Shown: positions 42,641-51,589, numbered from the stretch's first letter. The stretch is 64,000 nt of DNA from CAVRCT01 sp963719645 (GCA_963719645.1 CAVRCT010000001.1:310001-374000); one strand, 5' to 3'. The notes: generated by a model not told the origin, from the sequence alone. Translations and numbers: made by a program.

Positions 42641-43192
42641 ATGCAACGAACTCGATTAGGGATAATCGCAGCACTTATACTTTGTGCATCATCAACAGTT
42701 TATGCCGCCCCCGTCCCCACCTGGGGTGTCTCCGTCTCAGCACCTGTGATTGATAAAGATCCACCCCATTTACATGCTTATCGCGGCTCTGTCTGGTATC
42801 AGCCACAATCACTCGTCTGGTCGCATTTTCATATTTATTTCGACGCCAGCGCAGCACATTGGTGGGTTGCGGATACAAGCCGACATCGCAGTTTGAATAT
42901 TCTTGCCCTGGCGCCTATCGTCCGTTATTACTTCACGACCAACTCGTATTTTTCACCGTATCTTAATGCCAGTATCGGCGTATCGTATTTATCACAGACA
43001 AAAATAGCCGACCAAAATTTGGGAATGCATTTTGCATTTCAAGATCAATTAGGACTCGGTGCGACACTGGGCAAGACCCAGCAACTTTCTGTCACCTTGA
43101 CCGCTATGCATTATTCAAATTGCTCATTAGCACGCTGGAATGCAGGCATTACTGTCCCAATGATGGTGGAGGTCGATTATGGATTTGGTTAA
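42641..43192 (+). CDS. PagL-like outer-membrane lipid A deacylase
   Basis: Start set at the ATG at 42641 with AAGGA seven bases upstream; the longer frame is repeat-derived. The 183-residue protein has a signal peptide (IIAALILCASSTVYA) and a beta-rich mature part. It contains the PagL-type active-site motif MHYSNCSLARWNAGI (His157, Ser159) and ends VDYGFG, close to the aromatic end of outer-membrane barrels. PagL removes the 3-O acyl chain from lipid A. The third catalytic residue (Glu, ~14 after the His in P. aeruginosa PagL) is not obvious; Glu177 is the nearest. If active it would remodel LPS and lower TLR4 recognition. Assignment is moderate. Confidence 0.55.
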   Translation: MQRTRLGIIAALILCASSTVYAAPVPTWGVSVSAPVIDKDPPHLHAYRGSVWYQPQSLVWSHFHIYFDASAAHWWVADTSRHRSLNILALAPIVRYYFTTNSYFSPYLNASIGVSYLSQTKIADQNLGMHFAFQDQLGLGATLGKTQQLSVTLTAMHYSNCSLARWNAGITVPMMVEVDYGFG

Positions 43193-43234
43193 CAAATCAG
43201 GGTAAACTCAGCAAAACCTATTGCAGTAAACACG

Positions 43235-45196
43235 ATGCCAAGACGAATCACCATTAAAAACCATCAAGAAGAAATTCAGCTCATTAGCCAGCGCTGCATT
43301 GCTGTGCTAGTGATTATGGTTCTCTTGATTGCCGTGCTGATTATACGGTTAGGTTTTTTACAATTAGCCAACAATGAGCTCTACGCAACGCTGTCAAAAA
43401 AAAATTGGCTGGATTTGGTTCCGCTCGAACCCACCCGCGGGCTCATTTATGATCGTAATGGCGTGCTGCTCGCCGAAAATGTTCCGGTTTTCAGCTTAGA
43501 TGTCTTTCCCTATAAAGTCGATAATTTACCCCGTACCTTGGCCAATTTAACCAAAATCATTCCCTTATCAGACAATGATATTGCGCAATTTCACAAACAA
43601 TTAAAAGAACATCGCCGCTTCGATGAAATCACCCTCAAACTTCGTTTATCAGAGGAAGAAGTCGCTCGCTTTTACGAAAATCAATATCGCTTTCCGGGCA
43701 TATTTGTCAAAGCACGCTTGTTGCGTCATTACCCGTTTGCCACCAGTTTAAGTCATGTTCTAGGCTATGTCGGTCGGATTAACTTAGATGAAATAGAAGA
43801 TATTGACACAATCAATTACAGCGCAACTAACTATATCGGTAAACTCGGTATTGAAAAATATTATGAGGATGATTTGCATGGCACCGTAGGTTATGAACAA
43901 GCTGAGAATGATGCCAGTGGTGCGTCGGTTCGCATCTTAAATAGTATCAAACCTGTACCGGGTCATACGCTTTACCTCACGATTGATACACGGTTGCAAA
44001 CCGCTGCTGAGCAAGCACTTTCGGGTCATCGTGGTGCCATCGTTGCCATTCAACCGGGCACGGGACAAATACTGGCACTCGTCAGTGAACCCACCTACGA
44101 CCCCAATGTTTTTGTCGATGGCATCAGCAATAAAGATTATCAAACGTTGCAACAATCCACTGACCGTCCTCTCTATAATCGTGCGTTGCGTGGACAATAT
44201 CCATTTGCCTCGACCATTAAACCGTTTGTTGCACTGGCAGGAATTGATTCCGGTGTCACCTCGCTGGATGATACGATTTTTGATCCCGGTTGGTATCAAT
44301 TACCCAACAGCTCGCATATTTTCCATGATTGGCGGCGGCATGGTCACGGCACGGTGAATTTTAATAAAGCGGTTGCTCAATCCTGTGACACGTATTTTTT
44401 TAATCTCGCTCACAAGATGGGAATCCGGCGAATCGATGCCATGTTAACCCAATTTGGTTTTGGTCAACTCACAGGTGTTGATATCGATGAAGAATTACCC
44501 GGCGTTGTCGCATCCCCCGAATGGAAACGAAAAAATAAAGGCTTGTCGTGGTATGAAGGCGACACATTAATTTCTGCCATCGGTCAAGGTTACATGCAAG
44601 TCACTCCTCTGCAATTGGCGACGGCTGTGACAATCATTGCAAATCACGGACAAAAATTGACACCGCATTTATTATTGAGCGAACAAGCGCCTGGCCAAGC
44701 ACCGATTCTGCAACCGGCGGCTAGCACGGGTATTGTTAAATTAAATGATCCTGCTAATTGGCAAATTATTATTAGAGCCATGCAAGATGTGATTACGATG
44801 CCGGGTGGTACCGGTTACCATTTTGGTAAAATAGGTCCTTACACGATTGCCGCCAAGACCGGGACTGCACAAAATCACTCGATCAAACATTACAATGCGA
44901 ATGAAGATCATGAAGATCAAAGTAATTTACCCGAAAAATTACGCGATAATTCACTGTTTATTGCTTTTGCACCCGTGGAAAAACCCGAAATTGCGATTGC
45001 AGTGATCATCGAAAATGATAATCAAGCCTCCGGCATTGCGCGCAAAGTATTAGATTATTATTTATTGGGAATTCCAGTCGCATGCAATCCGAATGTGCAT
45101 GATGGAACACCGCCCTGCCCTCAACCCACCGCACCTGTTCCGACAACTCAGTCGACTGCATTAAATAAGGGAAATGCCGCCAATGTCACTCACTAA
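43235..45196 (+). CDS. mrdA: Penicillin-binding protein 2 (elongasome transpeptidase)
   Basis: The 653-residue protein has one N-terminal membrane helix (~22-43), the PBP dimer domain (RGLIYDRNGVLLAENVP) and the transpeptidase domain. Catalytic Ser326 lies in ASTIKPF (Lys329), SCDTYFFNLA supplies the SxN-type motif, and Lys541 lies in AAKTGTAQ. It cross-links peptidoglycan along the cell side wall with RodA. rodA overlaps its end by about 20 bases and mltB follows, forming the classical mrdA-rodA-mltB-rlpA cluster. The Pro/Thr-rich C-terminal tail is longer than in E. coli. Confidence 0.97.
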   Translation: MPRRITIKNHQEEIQLISQRCIAVLVIMVLLIAVLIIRLGFLQLANNELYATLSKKNWLDLVPLEPTRGLIYDRNGVLLAENVPVFSLDVFPYKVDNLPRTLANLTKIIPLSDNDIAQFHKQLKEHRRFDEITLKLRLSEEEVARFYENQYRFPGIFVKARLLRHYPFATSLSHVLGYVGRINLDEIEDIDTINYSATNYIGKLGIEKYYEDDLHGTVGYEQAENDASGASVRILNSIKPVPGHTLYLTIDTRLQTAAEQALSGHRGAIVAIQPGTGQILALVSEPTYDPNVFVDGISNKDYQTLQQSTDRPLYNRALRGQYPFASTIKPFVALAGIDSGVTSLDDTIFDPGWYQLPNSSHIFHDWRRHGHGTVNFNKAVAQSCDTYFFNLAHKMGIRRIDAMLTQFGFGQLTGVDIDEELPGVVASPEWKRKNKGLSWYEGDTLISAIGQGYMQVTPLQLATAVTIIANHGQKLTPHLLLSEQAPGQAPILQPAASTGIVKLNDPANWQIIIRAMQDVITMPGGTGYHFGKIGPYTIAAKTGTAQNHSIKHYNANEDHEDQSNLPEKLRDNSLFIAFAPVEKPEIAIAVIIENDNQASGIARKVLDYYLLGIPVACNPNVHDGTPPCPQPTAPVPTTQSTALNKGNAANVTH

Positions 45197-46328
45197 CCTG
45201 TTAAGAAGCCGATTACGAAAACCGGAATCCGGTGGTTCGGGTTACCATACTTTTTGGCAATATATCCATATTGATTTACCCTTATTAATGGGTATTTTGT
45301 TTCTGACGGCAATTGGTTTAGTGATTCTTTACAGTGCAAGCAGTCAAAATCTCGTCGCCGTGCAACAACAAGTTTTTCGTATTTGTCTGTCGCTAGGCAT
45401 CATGTTTGTCTTTGCGCAAATCCCGCCGACAACTTATCAGCGCTGGGCTGTGTGGCTTTATGTCATGGGCATTGTCTTACTAATTGCGGTGTTATTTGTA
45501 GGTAAAGTGGGCAAAGGTGCTGAACGTTGGCTCAACTTAGGGTTTGTGCGTTTTCAACCCTCCGAATTAATGAAATTAGCGATCCCCATGTTTCTGGCGT
45601 GGTATTGTCATCGTGTTCATTTGCCATTAACCAAAAAAACAATTTTCTTTTCCGGCATTTTTATTTTGATTCCAGTGATATTAACTGCTAAACAACCCGA
45701 TTTGAGTACAGCCATTTTGTTATTAATTGCTGGCGCAACCGTGTTATTTCTCGCGGGCATCAGTTGGTATTTAATTACTGCGCTGCTGGCATTATTTGCG
45801 ATGGGTGCACCTGTCATTTGGTATTTTATGCATGATTATCAGCGGCAACGCGTACTCACTTTCTTTGATCCAGAGCGCGATCCGCTTGGCGCAGGTTATC
45901 ACATCATTCAATCAAAAATTGCTATTGGCTCGGGTGGCTTATTCGGTAAAGGGTGGATGAATGGTACGCAATCGCATTTGCATTTTCTACCAGAGCATTC
46001 TACGGATTTTATTTTTGCTGTTTGCGGTGAAGAATTTGGCTTTGTCGGCAGTGTCGTTTTAGTAATTGCCTTTATGATTGTTATTTTTCGCGGGCTTTAT
46101 ATCACCATTAATGCGCAAGATACGTTCTCTCGTTTATTAGCCGGTAGCTTAACACTGACTTTTTTTGTATCCTTTTTTATAAATATGGGTATGGTAACGG
46201 GTATATTACCTGTTATGGGTATTCCATTACCGCTGGTCAGTTACGGTGGTTCATCGATGGTAACCCTGATGGCGGGATTTGGAATTTTGATGTCTATCCA
46301 AACTCATCGAAAATTATTGACGACTTAA
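45174..46328 (+). CDS. rodA: Rod-shape-determining protein RodA (SEDS glycosyltransferase)
   Basis: The 384-residue polytopic protein has the SEDS hallmarks: KVGKGAERWLNLGFVRFQPS, ELMKLAIPMFLAW, AKQPDLSTAILLL, then FLPEHSTDFIFAVCGEEFGF (catalytic Asp in STDF) and GIPLPLVSYGGSSMVTLM. It polymerises lipid II into glycan strands with PBP2. The start could also be the ATG at 45183; both lie inside the end of mrdA and neither has an ideally spaced ribosome-binding site, so translation is probably coupled. Confidence 0.97.
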   Translation: MPPMSLTNLLRSRLRKPESGGSGYHTFWQYIHIDLPLLMGILFLTAIGLVILYSASSQNLVAVQQQVFRICLSLGIMFVFAQIPPTTYQRWAVWLYVMGIVLLIAVLFVGKVGKGAERWLNLGFVRFQPSELMKLAIPMFLAWYCHRVHLPLTKKTIFFSGIFILIPVILTAKQPDLSTAILLLIAGATVLFLAGISWYLITALLALFAMGAPVIWYFMHDYQRQRVLTFFDPERDPLGAGYHIIQSKIAIGSGGLFGKGWMNGTQSHLHFLPEHSTDFIFAVCGEEFGFVGSVVLVIAFMIVIFRGLYITINAQDTFSRLLAGSLTLTFFVSFFINMGMVTGILPVMGIPLPLVSYGGSSMVTLMAGFGILMSIQTHRKLLTT

Positions 46329-46339
46329 ATGGATGTACT

Positions 46340-47323
46340 ATGCGCTTTCGATTTTTATGTTTAATCATGCTATTTTTTGCGGTAAATGCTCATGCAAAAT
46401 CAACCGGATTTGCAGAGCGTCCAGACGTCAAAAAATTTATTGCCCACATGGTACAAAAATATCATTATAATAAAGCGCAATTAATTGCGGCGTTTAACAC
46501 GGTCAAACCAAAACCGTCTGTCCTTCACAGCGTCAGCGCACCGCTTGAGCAAAAACCTTGGTATACCTATCAATTTGCTTTTGTCACTGAAACTCGAATT
46601 CGCGAGGGAGTTGCATTTTGGCAAAAATATCAAGCGACGTTGGCTCGTGCTGAGAGACTGTATGGTGTTCCACCTGAAATTATTATTGCAACGATTGGTG
46701 TTGAAACAAAATATGGCAAAAATCTCGGTAAATACCGTGTGATTGATTCCTTATCGAATATTGCATTTAGTCATTCCAGCCGCGCAACATTTTTCCGCAG
46801 TGAATTGGAGCAATTTTTCTTACTGACTCGCGAACAGCATTTAAATCCTCTGAGTATGATGGGTTCTTATGCGGGGGCGATTGGTCAACCACAATTTATG
46901 CCGAGCAGTTATCGCCATTATGCGGTGGATTTTTCTGGCCATAAAAAAATTGATTTAATTCACAATGAGGCAGATATCATCGGCAGCATTGCCAATTATT
47001 ACCATCAGCATGGCTGGTCATATCGCGCTCCTGTGGCATTAAAAACGACATTGAGTGGTTCCGGGTATGAATGGATGTCGCAGCGGGAACAAGCTAATTT
47101 AATTGGTCAGTTTGATTTGAACAAATATGGCTTGGAAGATTATCAACATCAAAAAATTCGGCTGATTCCGCTCAAAAAATATATAGGGTATGAGTATTGG
47201 CTGGGTTTTCATAATTTTGAAGTCATTAAGCGGTATAATCCGAGCAACTTATACGCAATGGCGGTATTTCAATTGGGGTATTATATTTCGCAATTGAAAG
47301 AGGGGCAGTTGAAAACTATGTGA
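46340..47323 (+). CDS. mltB: Membrane-bound lytic murein transglycosylase B
   Basis: The 327-residue protein has a signal peptide (CLIMLFFAVNAHA) without an obvious lipobox, so it may be soluble periplasmic rather than lipid-anchored. Catalytic Glu122 lies in IGVETKYGKNLG, and FFRSELEQFFLL, GSYAGAIGQPQFMPSSYRHY and DIIGSIANYYHQHGW follow, as in SltB/MltB. It cleaves glycan strands to 1,6-anhydro ends. Eleven bases after rodA, so one operon. A strong terminator that probably belonged to this operon now lies ~555 bases downstream because repeats have inserted between. Confidence 0.95.
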   Translation: MRFRFLCLIMLFFAVNAHAKSTGFAERPDVKKFIAHMVQKYHYNKAQLIAAFNTVKPKPSVLHSVSAPLEQKPWYTYQFAFVTETRIREGVAFWQKYQATLARAERLYGVPPEIIIATIGVETKYGKNLGKYRVIDSLSNIAFSHSSRATFFRSELEQFFLLTREQHLNPLSMMGSYAGAIGQPQFMPSSYRHYAVDFSGHKKIDLIHNEADIIGSIANYYHQHGWSYRAPVALKTTLSGSGYEWMSQREQANLIGQFDLNKYGLEDYQHQKIRLIPLKKYIGYEYWLGFHNFEVIKRYNPSNLYAMAVFQLGYYISQLKEGQLKTM

Positions 47324-47325
47324 TC

Positions 47326-47408
47326 CTGAGTGCTTAAAAAAGAGCGCTCAGGATGACAACCCTTTCTTAAGCGCTCCCAAAGAACTTCGATAGAGAAAAA
47401 TTTAATCT
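47326..47408. repeat. Degenerate GTCATCCTGAGTGC repeat arms after mltB
   Basis: GTGATCCTGAGTGCTTAAAA is followed by GAGCGCTCAGGATGACAACC, two facing arms with a short centre, then AAGCGCTCCCAAAGAACTTC, which is a degenerate flank of the next palindrome. Confidence 0.65.
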
Positions 47409-47781
47409 TTTTATACAAATCCCCCTTTTTCAAAGTGGGAGACCTTCTAAGCAGCTTTCACCGTTAAAGCACAGAGCTGTTTAGAAGGTCTCCCACTTTG
47501 AAAAAGGGGGAACAAGGGGCAATGGCACTAGCTTAAGAACTGTCGTCCCGGAATTTAGTAGCTCTTAACGAGCGCCTTTTGCTCGTTTAGAGCTACTTAA
47601 TGTCCGGGATCCATCTTCAATTTATCGCCCTCTTGCTTTTAACTTATATGCTTTAAGCAAAATGGATCCCGGACATTAACTGGCGCTAAATTCGCAAAAA
47701 GCGCTCATTAAGCGCCAGTAAATTCCGGGACGACAGTTCTTAAGCTAGTGCCATTGGGAACAAGGGGGATTTGTATAAAAA
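47409..47781. repeat. Large palindrome (ATACAAATCCCCC family) with the 237-bp element in its right arm
   Basis: TTTTTATACAAATCCCCC on the left pairs with GGGGGATTTGTATAAAAA on the right; the inner arms TTTTCAAAGTGGGAGACCTT pair with AAGGTCTCCCACTTTGAAAA. It is the sister of the repeat at 6516-6900, but there the mobile element split the opposite arm. Flanking sequence 47782-47850 is also an inverted version of 6455-6515, so the repeat unit is larger than its core. The rest of the gap to 47878 holds no gene. Confidence 0.85.
47520..47756. mobile_element. 237-bp non-coding inverted-repeat element, copy 4
   Basis: Same sequence and plus-strand orientation as copies 2 and 3. Flanked by a perfect 11-bp direct repeat GGAACAAGGGG, the complement of the target used by copy 2, so orientation relative to target is not fixed. 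Confidence 0.92.
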
Positions 47782-47878
47782 TAAGAAGTTCTTCTTAGAT
47801 GTTTACCCCTCTTTTTTCGAGAGTTGGAGCACTCAGGATGACAGCTCTTTACTTTCAATCTCAGCCATTTCGCGTTAG

Positions 47879-47912
47879 AATAAGCTTCCCTAAGCAGGAA
47901 GCTTATTTTTTA
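47879..47912 (+). terminator. Strong Rho-independent terminator
   Basis: AATAAGCTTCC, CTAAGCA loop, GGAAGCTTATT, then TTTTTA. An 11-bp perfect stem followed by a T-run. It most likely ends the mrdA-rodA-mltB transcript. It also insulates rlpA, whose gene begins 94 bases later. Confidence 0.85.
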
Positions 47913-48005
47913 CACAGGATTGATTTATTTTTTTAACCTTCTATTTCGCTCATTTAATCGTGACTTTTTCTCGAGAGCGAAGTACATCAAAACGGAATTA
48001 ATACC

Positions 48006-48848
48006 ATGCAACTTAATTCGCTGACGTATTTATTACGCTTTATTGTTATTGGTTTAATTTTAGTGTTAAGTGCTTGCTCCACTGTCCGTAGAGATGGGCC
48101 GCCCTCTTATAATGTAGATGTGTCCAAAATACCCGATGCAACGCCAAAATCTGAAAAACTAAGTCGAATCGGCAATAAATCCTATCAAGTATTTGGCCGT
48201 CATTATAACGTGATGTCATCGAGCAAAAACTATCATGAAGTGGGTGTAGCCTCATGGTATGGAACAAAATTCCATTCACAGCGCACCTCCAGCGGTGAAC
48301 GTTACAATATGTTAGCCATGACCGCCGCGCATAAAACACTGCCGTTACCCACCTACGTACAAGTCACTAATTTAAAAAATGGCAAAAAAATTATTGTCAA
48401 AGTAAATGATCGAGGCCCATTCGAATCAAATCGCATTATCGATTTATCCTATGTCGCAGCAAAAAAACTTGGCATGCTAGGTCATGGCACCGCATTAGTG
48501 GATGTGAAAGCAATCGATCCTTTACATTATGATCGCAACATTTCGCCGCGTAATACAATGGGCAATAATTTTCAACTGGCTAAAAATAAAATTAAAAATA
48601 ATATTAATCACTTTGATCAACAGCAACCGGCGACTTATTTCCAAGTGGGTGCATTTAAAAATCGTATTTATGCCGAGCGGTTAAAGAAACATTTGCATCA
48701 ATATGGCACTTATCCGATTAGCATTGCTAACACAAAAAATTTATATAAAGTGCAAATTGGACCGATACGCGATGTAGCCGCCGCACAATCGATTTCCAAA
48801 CGCTTAAAAGCAGAAGGATTGCACACCGAAAAGTTTACGGAGGCTTAA
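48006..48848 (+). CDS. rlpA: Septal-ring lytic transglycosylase RlpA
   Basis: The 280-residue protein has a lipoprotein signal with lipobox LSAC (Cys24), so it is an anchored lipoprotein. A double-psi beta-barrel follows (GVASWYGTKFHSQRTSSGER, NGKKIIVKVNDRGPF, RIIDLSYVAAKKLGM, catalytic Asp in NDRGPF). The C-terminal SPOR domain is FQVGAFKNRIYAERLKKHL, then YKVQIGPIRD. RlpA cleaves glycan strands stripped of stem peptides at the septum. It follows mltB, as in many gammaproteobacteria, and leads by three bases into the RseP-type gene. Confidence 0.94.
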   Translation: MQLNSLTYLLRFIVIGLILVLSACSTVRRDGPPSYNVDVSKIPDATPKSEKLSRIGNKSYQVFGRHYNVMSSSKNYHEVGVASWYGTKFHSQRTSSGERYNMLAMTAAHKTLPLPTYVQVTNLKNGKKIIVKVNDRGPFESNRIIDLSYVAAKKLGMLGHGTALVDVKAIDPLHYDRNISPRNTMGNNFQLAKNKIKNNINHFDQQQPATYFQVGAFKNRIYAERLKKHLHQYGTYPISIANTKNLYKVQIGPIRDVAAAQSISKRLKAEGLHTEKFTEA

Positions 48849-48851
48849 CCT

Positions 48852-50210
48852 TTGTTGAATGTGCTGCTTTCCATCCTTGGGATTCTGATTACGCTTTTAA
48901 TTATTATTGGCTTTCACGAGTTTGGCCATTTTATTGTGGCCAGGCTTGCAGGCGTGAAGGTGCTACGTTTTTCCATTGGTTTCGGCAAAGCGCTCTTTCG
49001 TTGGCATGATAAAAAAGGAACTGAGTATGTCTTTGCTGCCATCCCATTGGGTGGCTATGTCAAAATGTTAGATGAAAATGAAGAGAACGTATCACCCGAT
49101 GAAAAACATCTTGCCTTTAATCGACAATCATTATTCAAAAAATTTCTTATTGTTGCAGCAGGGCCTGTCGCAAATTTAGTGTTAGCCTTTTTTTTATATT
49201 GGTTATTGTTTGTTATTGGTTTTAATAGCATTGTTCCTGTCATTGGCGAAGTGACCCCACATTCCATTGCAGCCAATGCGGGTTTAAAACCGCAACAAAA
49301 AATTATCAGTGTGGATGAGATACCTACATTCAGTTGGATGGGTGTTTCAATTCGTATTCTGTCACATGTCGGTAACAATGATACGCTAGTGATTAACACT
49401 CAAACTCTCACAAACCCATCTATCCAAAATCATTTATTGAATTTATCTGACTGGCATCTTGATAATTTAAAACCGGATCCGCTGGCGAGTTTAGGCTTTA
49501 CACCGTATGAACCCAACATTCCTGCCATCATTGGTACCATTCAAGTCAAATCACCCGCAGAAACAATGGGGTTGAAAATAGGCGATAAAATTATCGCCAT
49601 TAACAATAAAAAAATGACTAATTGGCTGGATATGCTTGATGTCATTCACTCGCATCCAAATGAAACATTGCAATTTACGTTGTTGCGTCAGAATAAAATT
49701 GAAAAAAAATCTATTTTAATTGGCAGCGAAGGAAATTGGTTTGGGCAAAAACATGGATTCCTCGGTATTTCACCACAATTCAATTGGCCGACTGATTTAA
49801 TCCATAAAAATAAATACAATGTTCTGACAGCGATTCCCCATGCTTGGCGTAATGTAGCCGATTTTACTACTTTGAATTTAATGTTTATTGGCAAGTTACT
49901 CACGGGCAAAGCATCGATGCAGAGTTTAGGCGGGCCCATTGCGATTTTTCAAGGTGCAGGCTCTGCATTTCAAGAAGGCATTGCGCCTTTTCTTGGTTTT
50001 TTAGCGTTTTTAAGTATTTCAATTGGCATCATCAATATTTTCCCCATTCCGGGTTTGGATGGCGGCCATGTATTATTTCAATTAATTGAATTGATTATTC
50101 GACGCCCCATCCCAGAACGCGTGATGAATATCTGTTATCGTCTAGGTCTTATCCTCTTGTTGTTACTCATTTCGCAAGCCATTGTGAATGATATTCATCG
50201 ACTGAGTTAG
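48852..50210 (+). CDS. rseP: RseP-type site-2 intramembrane zinc protease
   Basis: The 452-residue protein probably starts at TTG 48852, with GGAGG eight bases upstream. The zinc site is HEFGH (His22, Glu23, His26) in the first helix; the third ligand lies in the motif FPIPGLDGGHVLF in the C-terminal helices. PDZ domains lie between (SIAANAGLKPQQKIISVDEI; SPAETMGLKIGDKIIAINNK). RseP cleaves anti-sigma factor RseA and signal-peptide remnants. Its normal neighbours are dxr and bamA; here it follows rlpA and precedes rmuC, so this could be a relocated rseP or a paralogue. Confidence 0.88.
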   Translation: MLNVLLSILGILITLLIIIGFHEFGHFIVARLAGVKVLRFSIGFGKALFRWHDKKGTEYVFAAIPLGGYVKMLDENEENVSPDEKHLAFNRQSLFKKFLIVAAGPVANLVLAFFLYWLLFVIGFNSIVPVIGEVTPHSIAANAGLKPQQKIISVDEIPTFSWMGVSIRILSHVGNNDTLVINTQTLTNPSIQNHLLNLSDWHLDNLKPDPLASLGFTPYEPNIPAIIGTIQVKSPAETMGLKIGDKIIAINNKKMTNWLDMLDVIHSHPNETLQFTLLRQNKIEKKSILIGSEGNWFGQKHGFLGISPQFNWPTDLIHKNKYNVLTAIPHAWRNVADFTTLNLMFIGKLLTGKASMQSLGGPIAIFQGAGSAFQEGIAPFLGFLAFLSISIGIINIFPIPGLDGGHVLFQLIELIIRRPIPERVMNICYRLGLILLLLLISQAIVNDIHRLS

Positions 50211-50239
50211 ACTTTTTTGCACTCTTAAGAGGATCCACT

Positions 50240-51346
50240 ATGTTACCTTTGATCGCCGTATTATTACTGGCTGCGCTTATTATCCTATTTTTCGTTTTCA
50301 TTTGGCGTCAACAAACAAAACAAAATGATTTGCAAACACTTAAAATTTTGCAAGATACGCTTTTGCAAGGTTTTCAAGAAACGCGACTGCAAGTGAAAGA
50401 AGCCTTGAAAGATTACTCTAGCGATTTAACTAAACGCGTTGATAGCTTAACAAATACAACCGACTCACGATTAAAAGAAATTAATTTGCAAGTTGAAAAG
50501 CGATTAACGGCGGGTTTTGAAAAAAGCACGGAAACATTTAGTGATGTGATTAAGCGTCTAGCGTTAATTGATGCCGCACAAAAGAAAATTACGGAACTTT
50601 CTAGTAGCGTGGTAAGTTTGCAAGAAATTTTAACCGACAAACGCTCGCGTGGAACATTTGGTGAAGTCCAATTGTCTGCATTAATTCGCAATGTTTTACC
50701 CGAGCAAAATTTCGCATTTCAACATACATTGAGTAATGGAAAACGCGCGGATTGTATTTTGTTTTTGCCCGAGCCAACAGGTAATATCAATATTGATGCA
50801 AAATTCCCCTTAGAAAATTTTCGCTTAGTGATTGACAATGGACTGTCTGAATCCGATCGTAAAACAGCTGAGCAAGCTTTTAAAATTGATATTCGTAAGC
50901 ATATTCATGACATTGCTGATAAATATATTATTCCGGGTGAAACAGCGGATGGTGCGATCATGTTTGTTCCTGCTGAAGCCGTTTTTGCTGAAATTCATAA
51001 TCGGTTTTCTGACTTAGTAGACTATGCCCATCGAGCAAAAGTTTGGATTGTCTCACCGACGACGATGATGGCTATTCTAACAACGGCTAGAGCGGTGTTA
51101 AAAGATGCCGCAACGCGTGAACAGCTTCATGCTATTCAAAAGCATTTAAATTTACTTTCTACTGATTTTGAGCGTTTTCAAAAACGCATGGATAACTTAG
51201 CGAGACACATTGAACAAGCGCACAGTGATGTGAGCGAAGTTCATACCTCCGCTAAAAAAATTACGCAGCGATTTGTTCAGATTGAAAAAGTAGAATTAGA
51301 TAGTTCTAATAAGGTGACTCCACTGCTTGAGAAGAATGAGGAGTAA
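50240..51346 (+). CDS. rmuC: DNA recombination protein RmuC
   Basis: The 368-residue protein has an N-terminal membrane helix (MLPLIAVLLLAALIILFFVF), a coiled coil (~30-125) and the RmuC nuclease-like domain. This contains RGTFGEVQLSALIRNVLP, NGKRADCILFLPEPTGNINI, DAKFPLENF and IMFVPAEAVFAEIHNRFSDL. RmuC limits recombination at inverted repeats in E. coli, of note in a genome so full of them. Starts 29 bases after the rseP-type gene with AAGAGGATCC upstream. Confidence 0.93.
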   Translation: MLPLIAVLLLAALIILFFVFIWRQQTKQNDLQTLKILQDTLLQGFQETRLQVKEALKDYSSDLTKRVDSLTNTTDSRLKEINLQVEKRLTAGFEKSTETFSDVIKRLALIDAAQKKITELSSSVVSLQEILTDKRSRGTFGEVQLSALIRNVLPEQNFAFQHTLSNGKRADCILFLPEPTGNINIDAKFPLENFRLVIDNGLSESDRKTAEQAFKIDIRKHIHDIADKYIIPGETADGAIMFVPAEAVFAEIHNRFSDLVDYAHRAKVWIVSPTTMMAILTTARAVLKDAATREQLHAIQKHLNLLSTDFERFQKRMDNLARHIEQAHSDVSEVHTSAKKITQRFVQIEKVELDSSNKVTPLLEKNEE

Positions 51347-51445
51347 TACTAATCGAAAAAAACCTTAAAAAGCTGTCATCCTGAGTGCTTAAGAAAGGGC
51401 TGTCATCCTGAGTGCTTAAGAAAGGGCTGTCATCCTGAGTGCTTT

Positions 51446-51544
51446 GTCATCCTGAGCGCTTTTCGCTCCGAAGGATCCCCCTATATAGCAGAGAGATGCT
51501 TAGGAAGTTTTTCAGCTAAGTCTCAGAAATTTGCGGGAGATCCT
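51446..51544. repeat. Left part of a 125-bp palindrome split by the IS110 element
   Basis: GTCATCCTGAGCGCTTTTCG through TTGCGGGAGATCCT. Joined to 52720-52745 (TCGGAGCGAAAAGCACTCAG GATGAC) it restores a 125-bp unit, the length of intact copies at 12508, 17809 and 52823. Degenerate arms of the same family fill 51370-51445. Confidence 0.9.
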
Positions 51545-51589
51545 TGTATCTTGAAATCATGATATAAAAAGAGAGTTCTTTATTATCGT

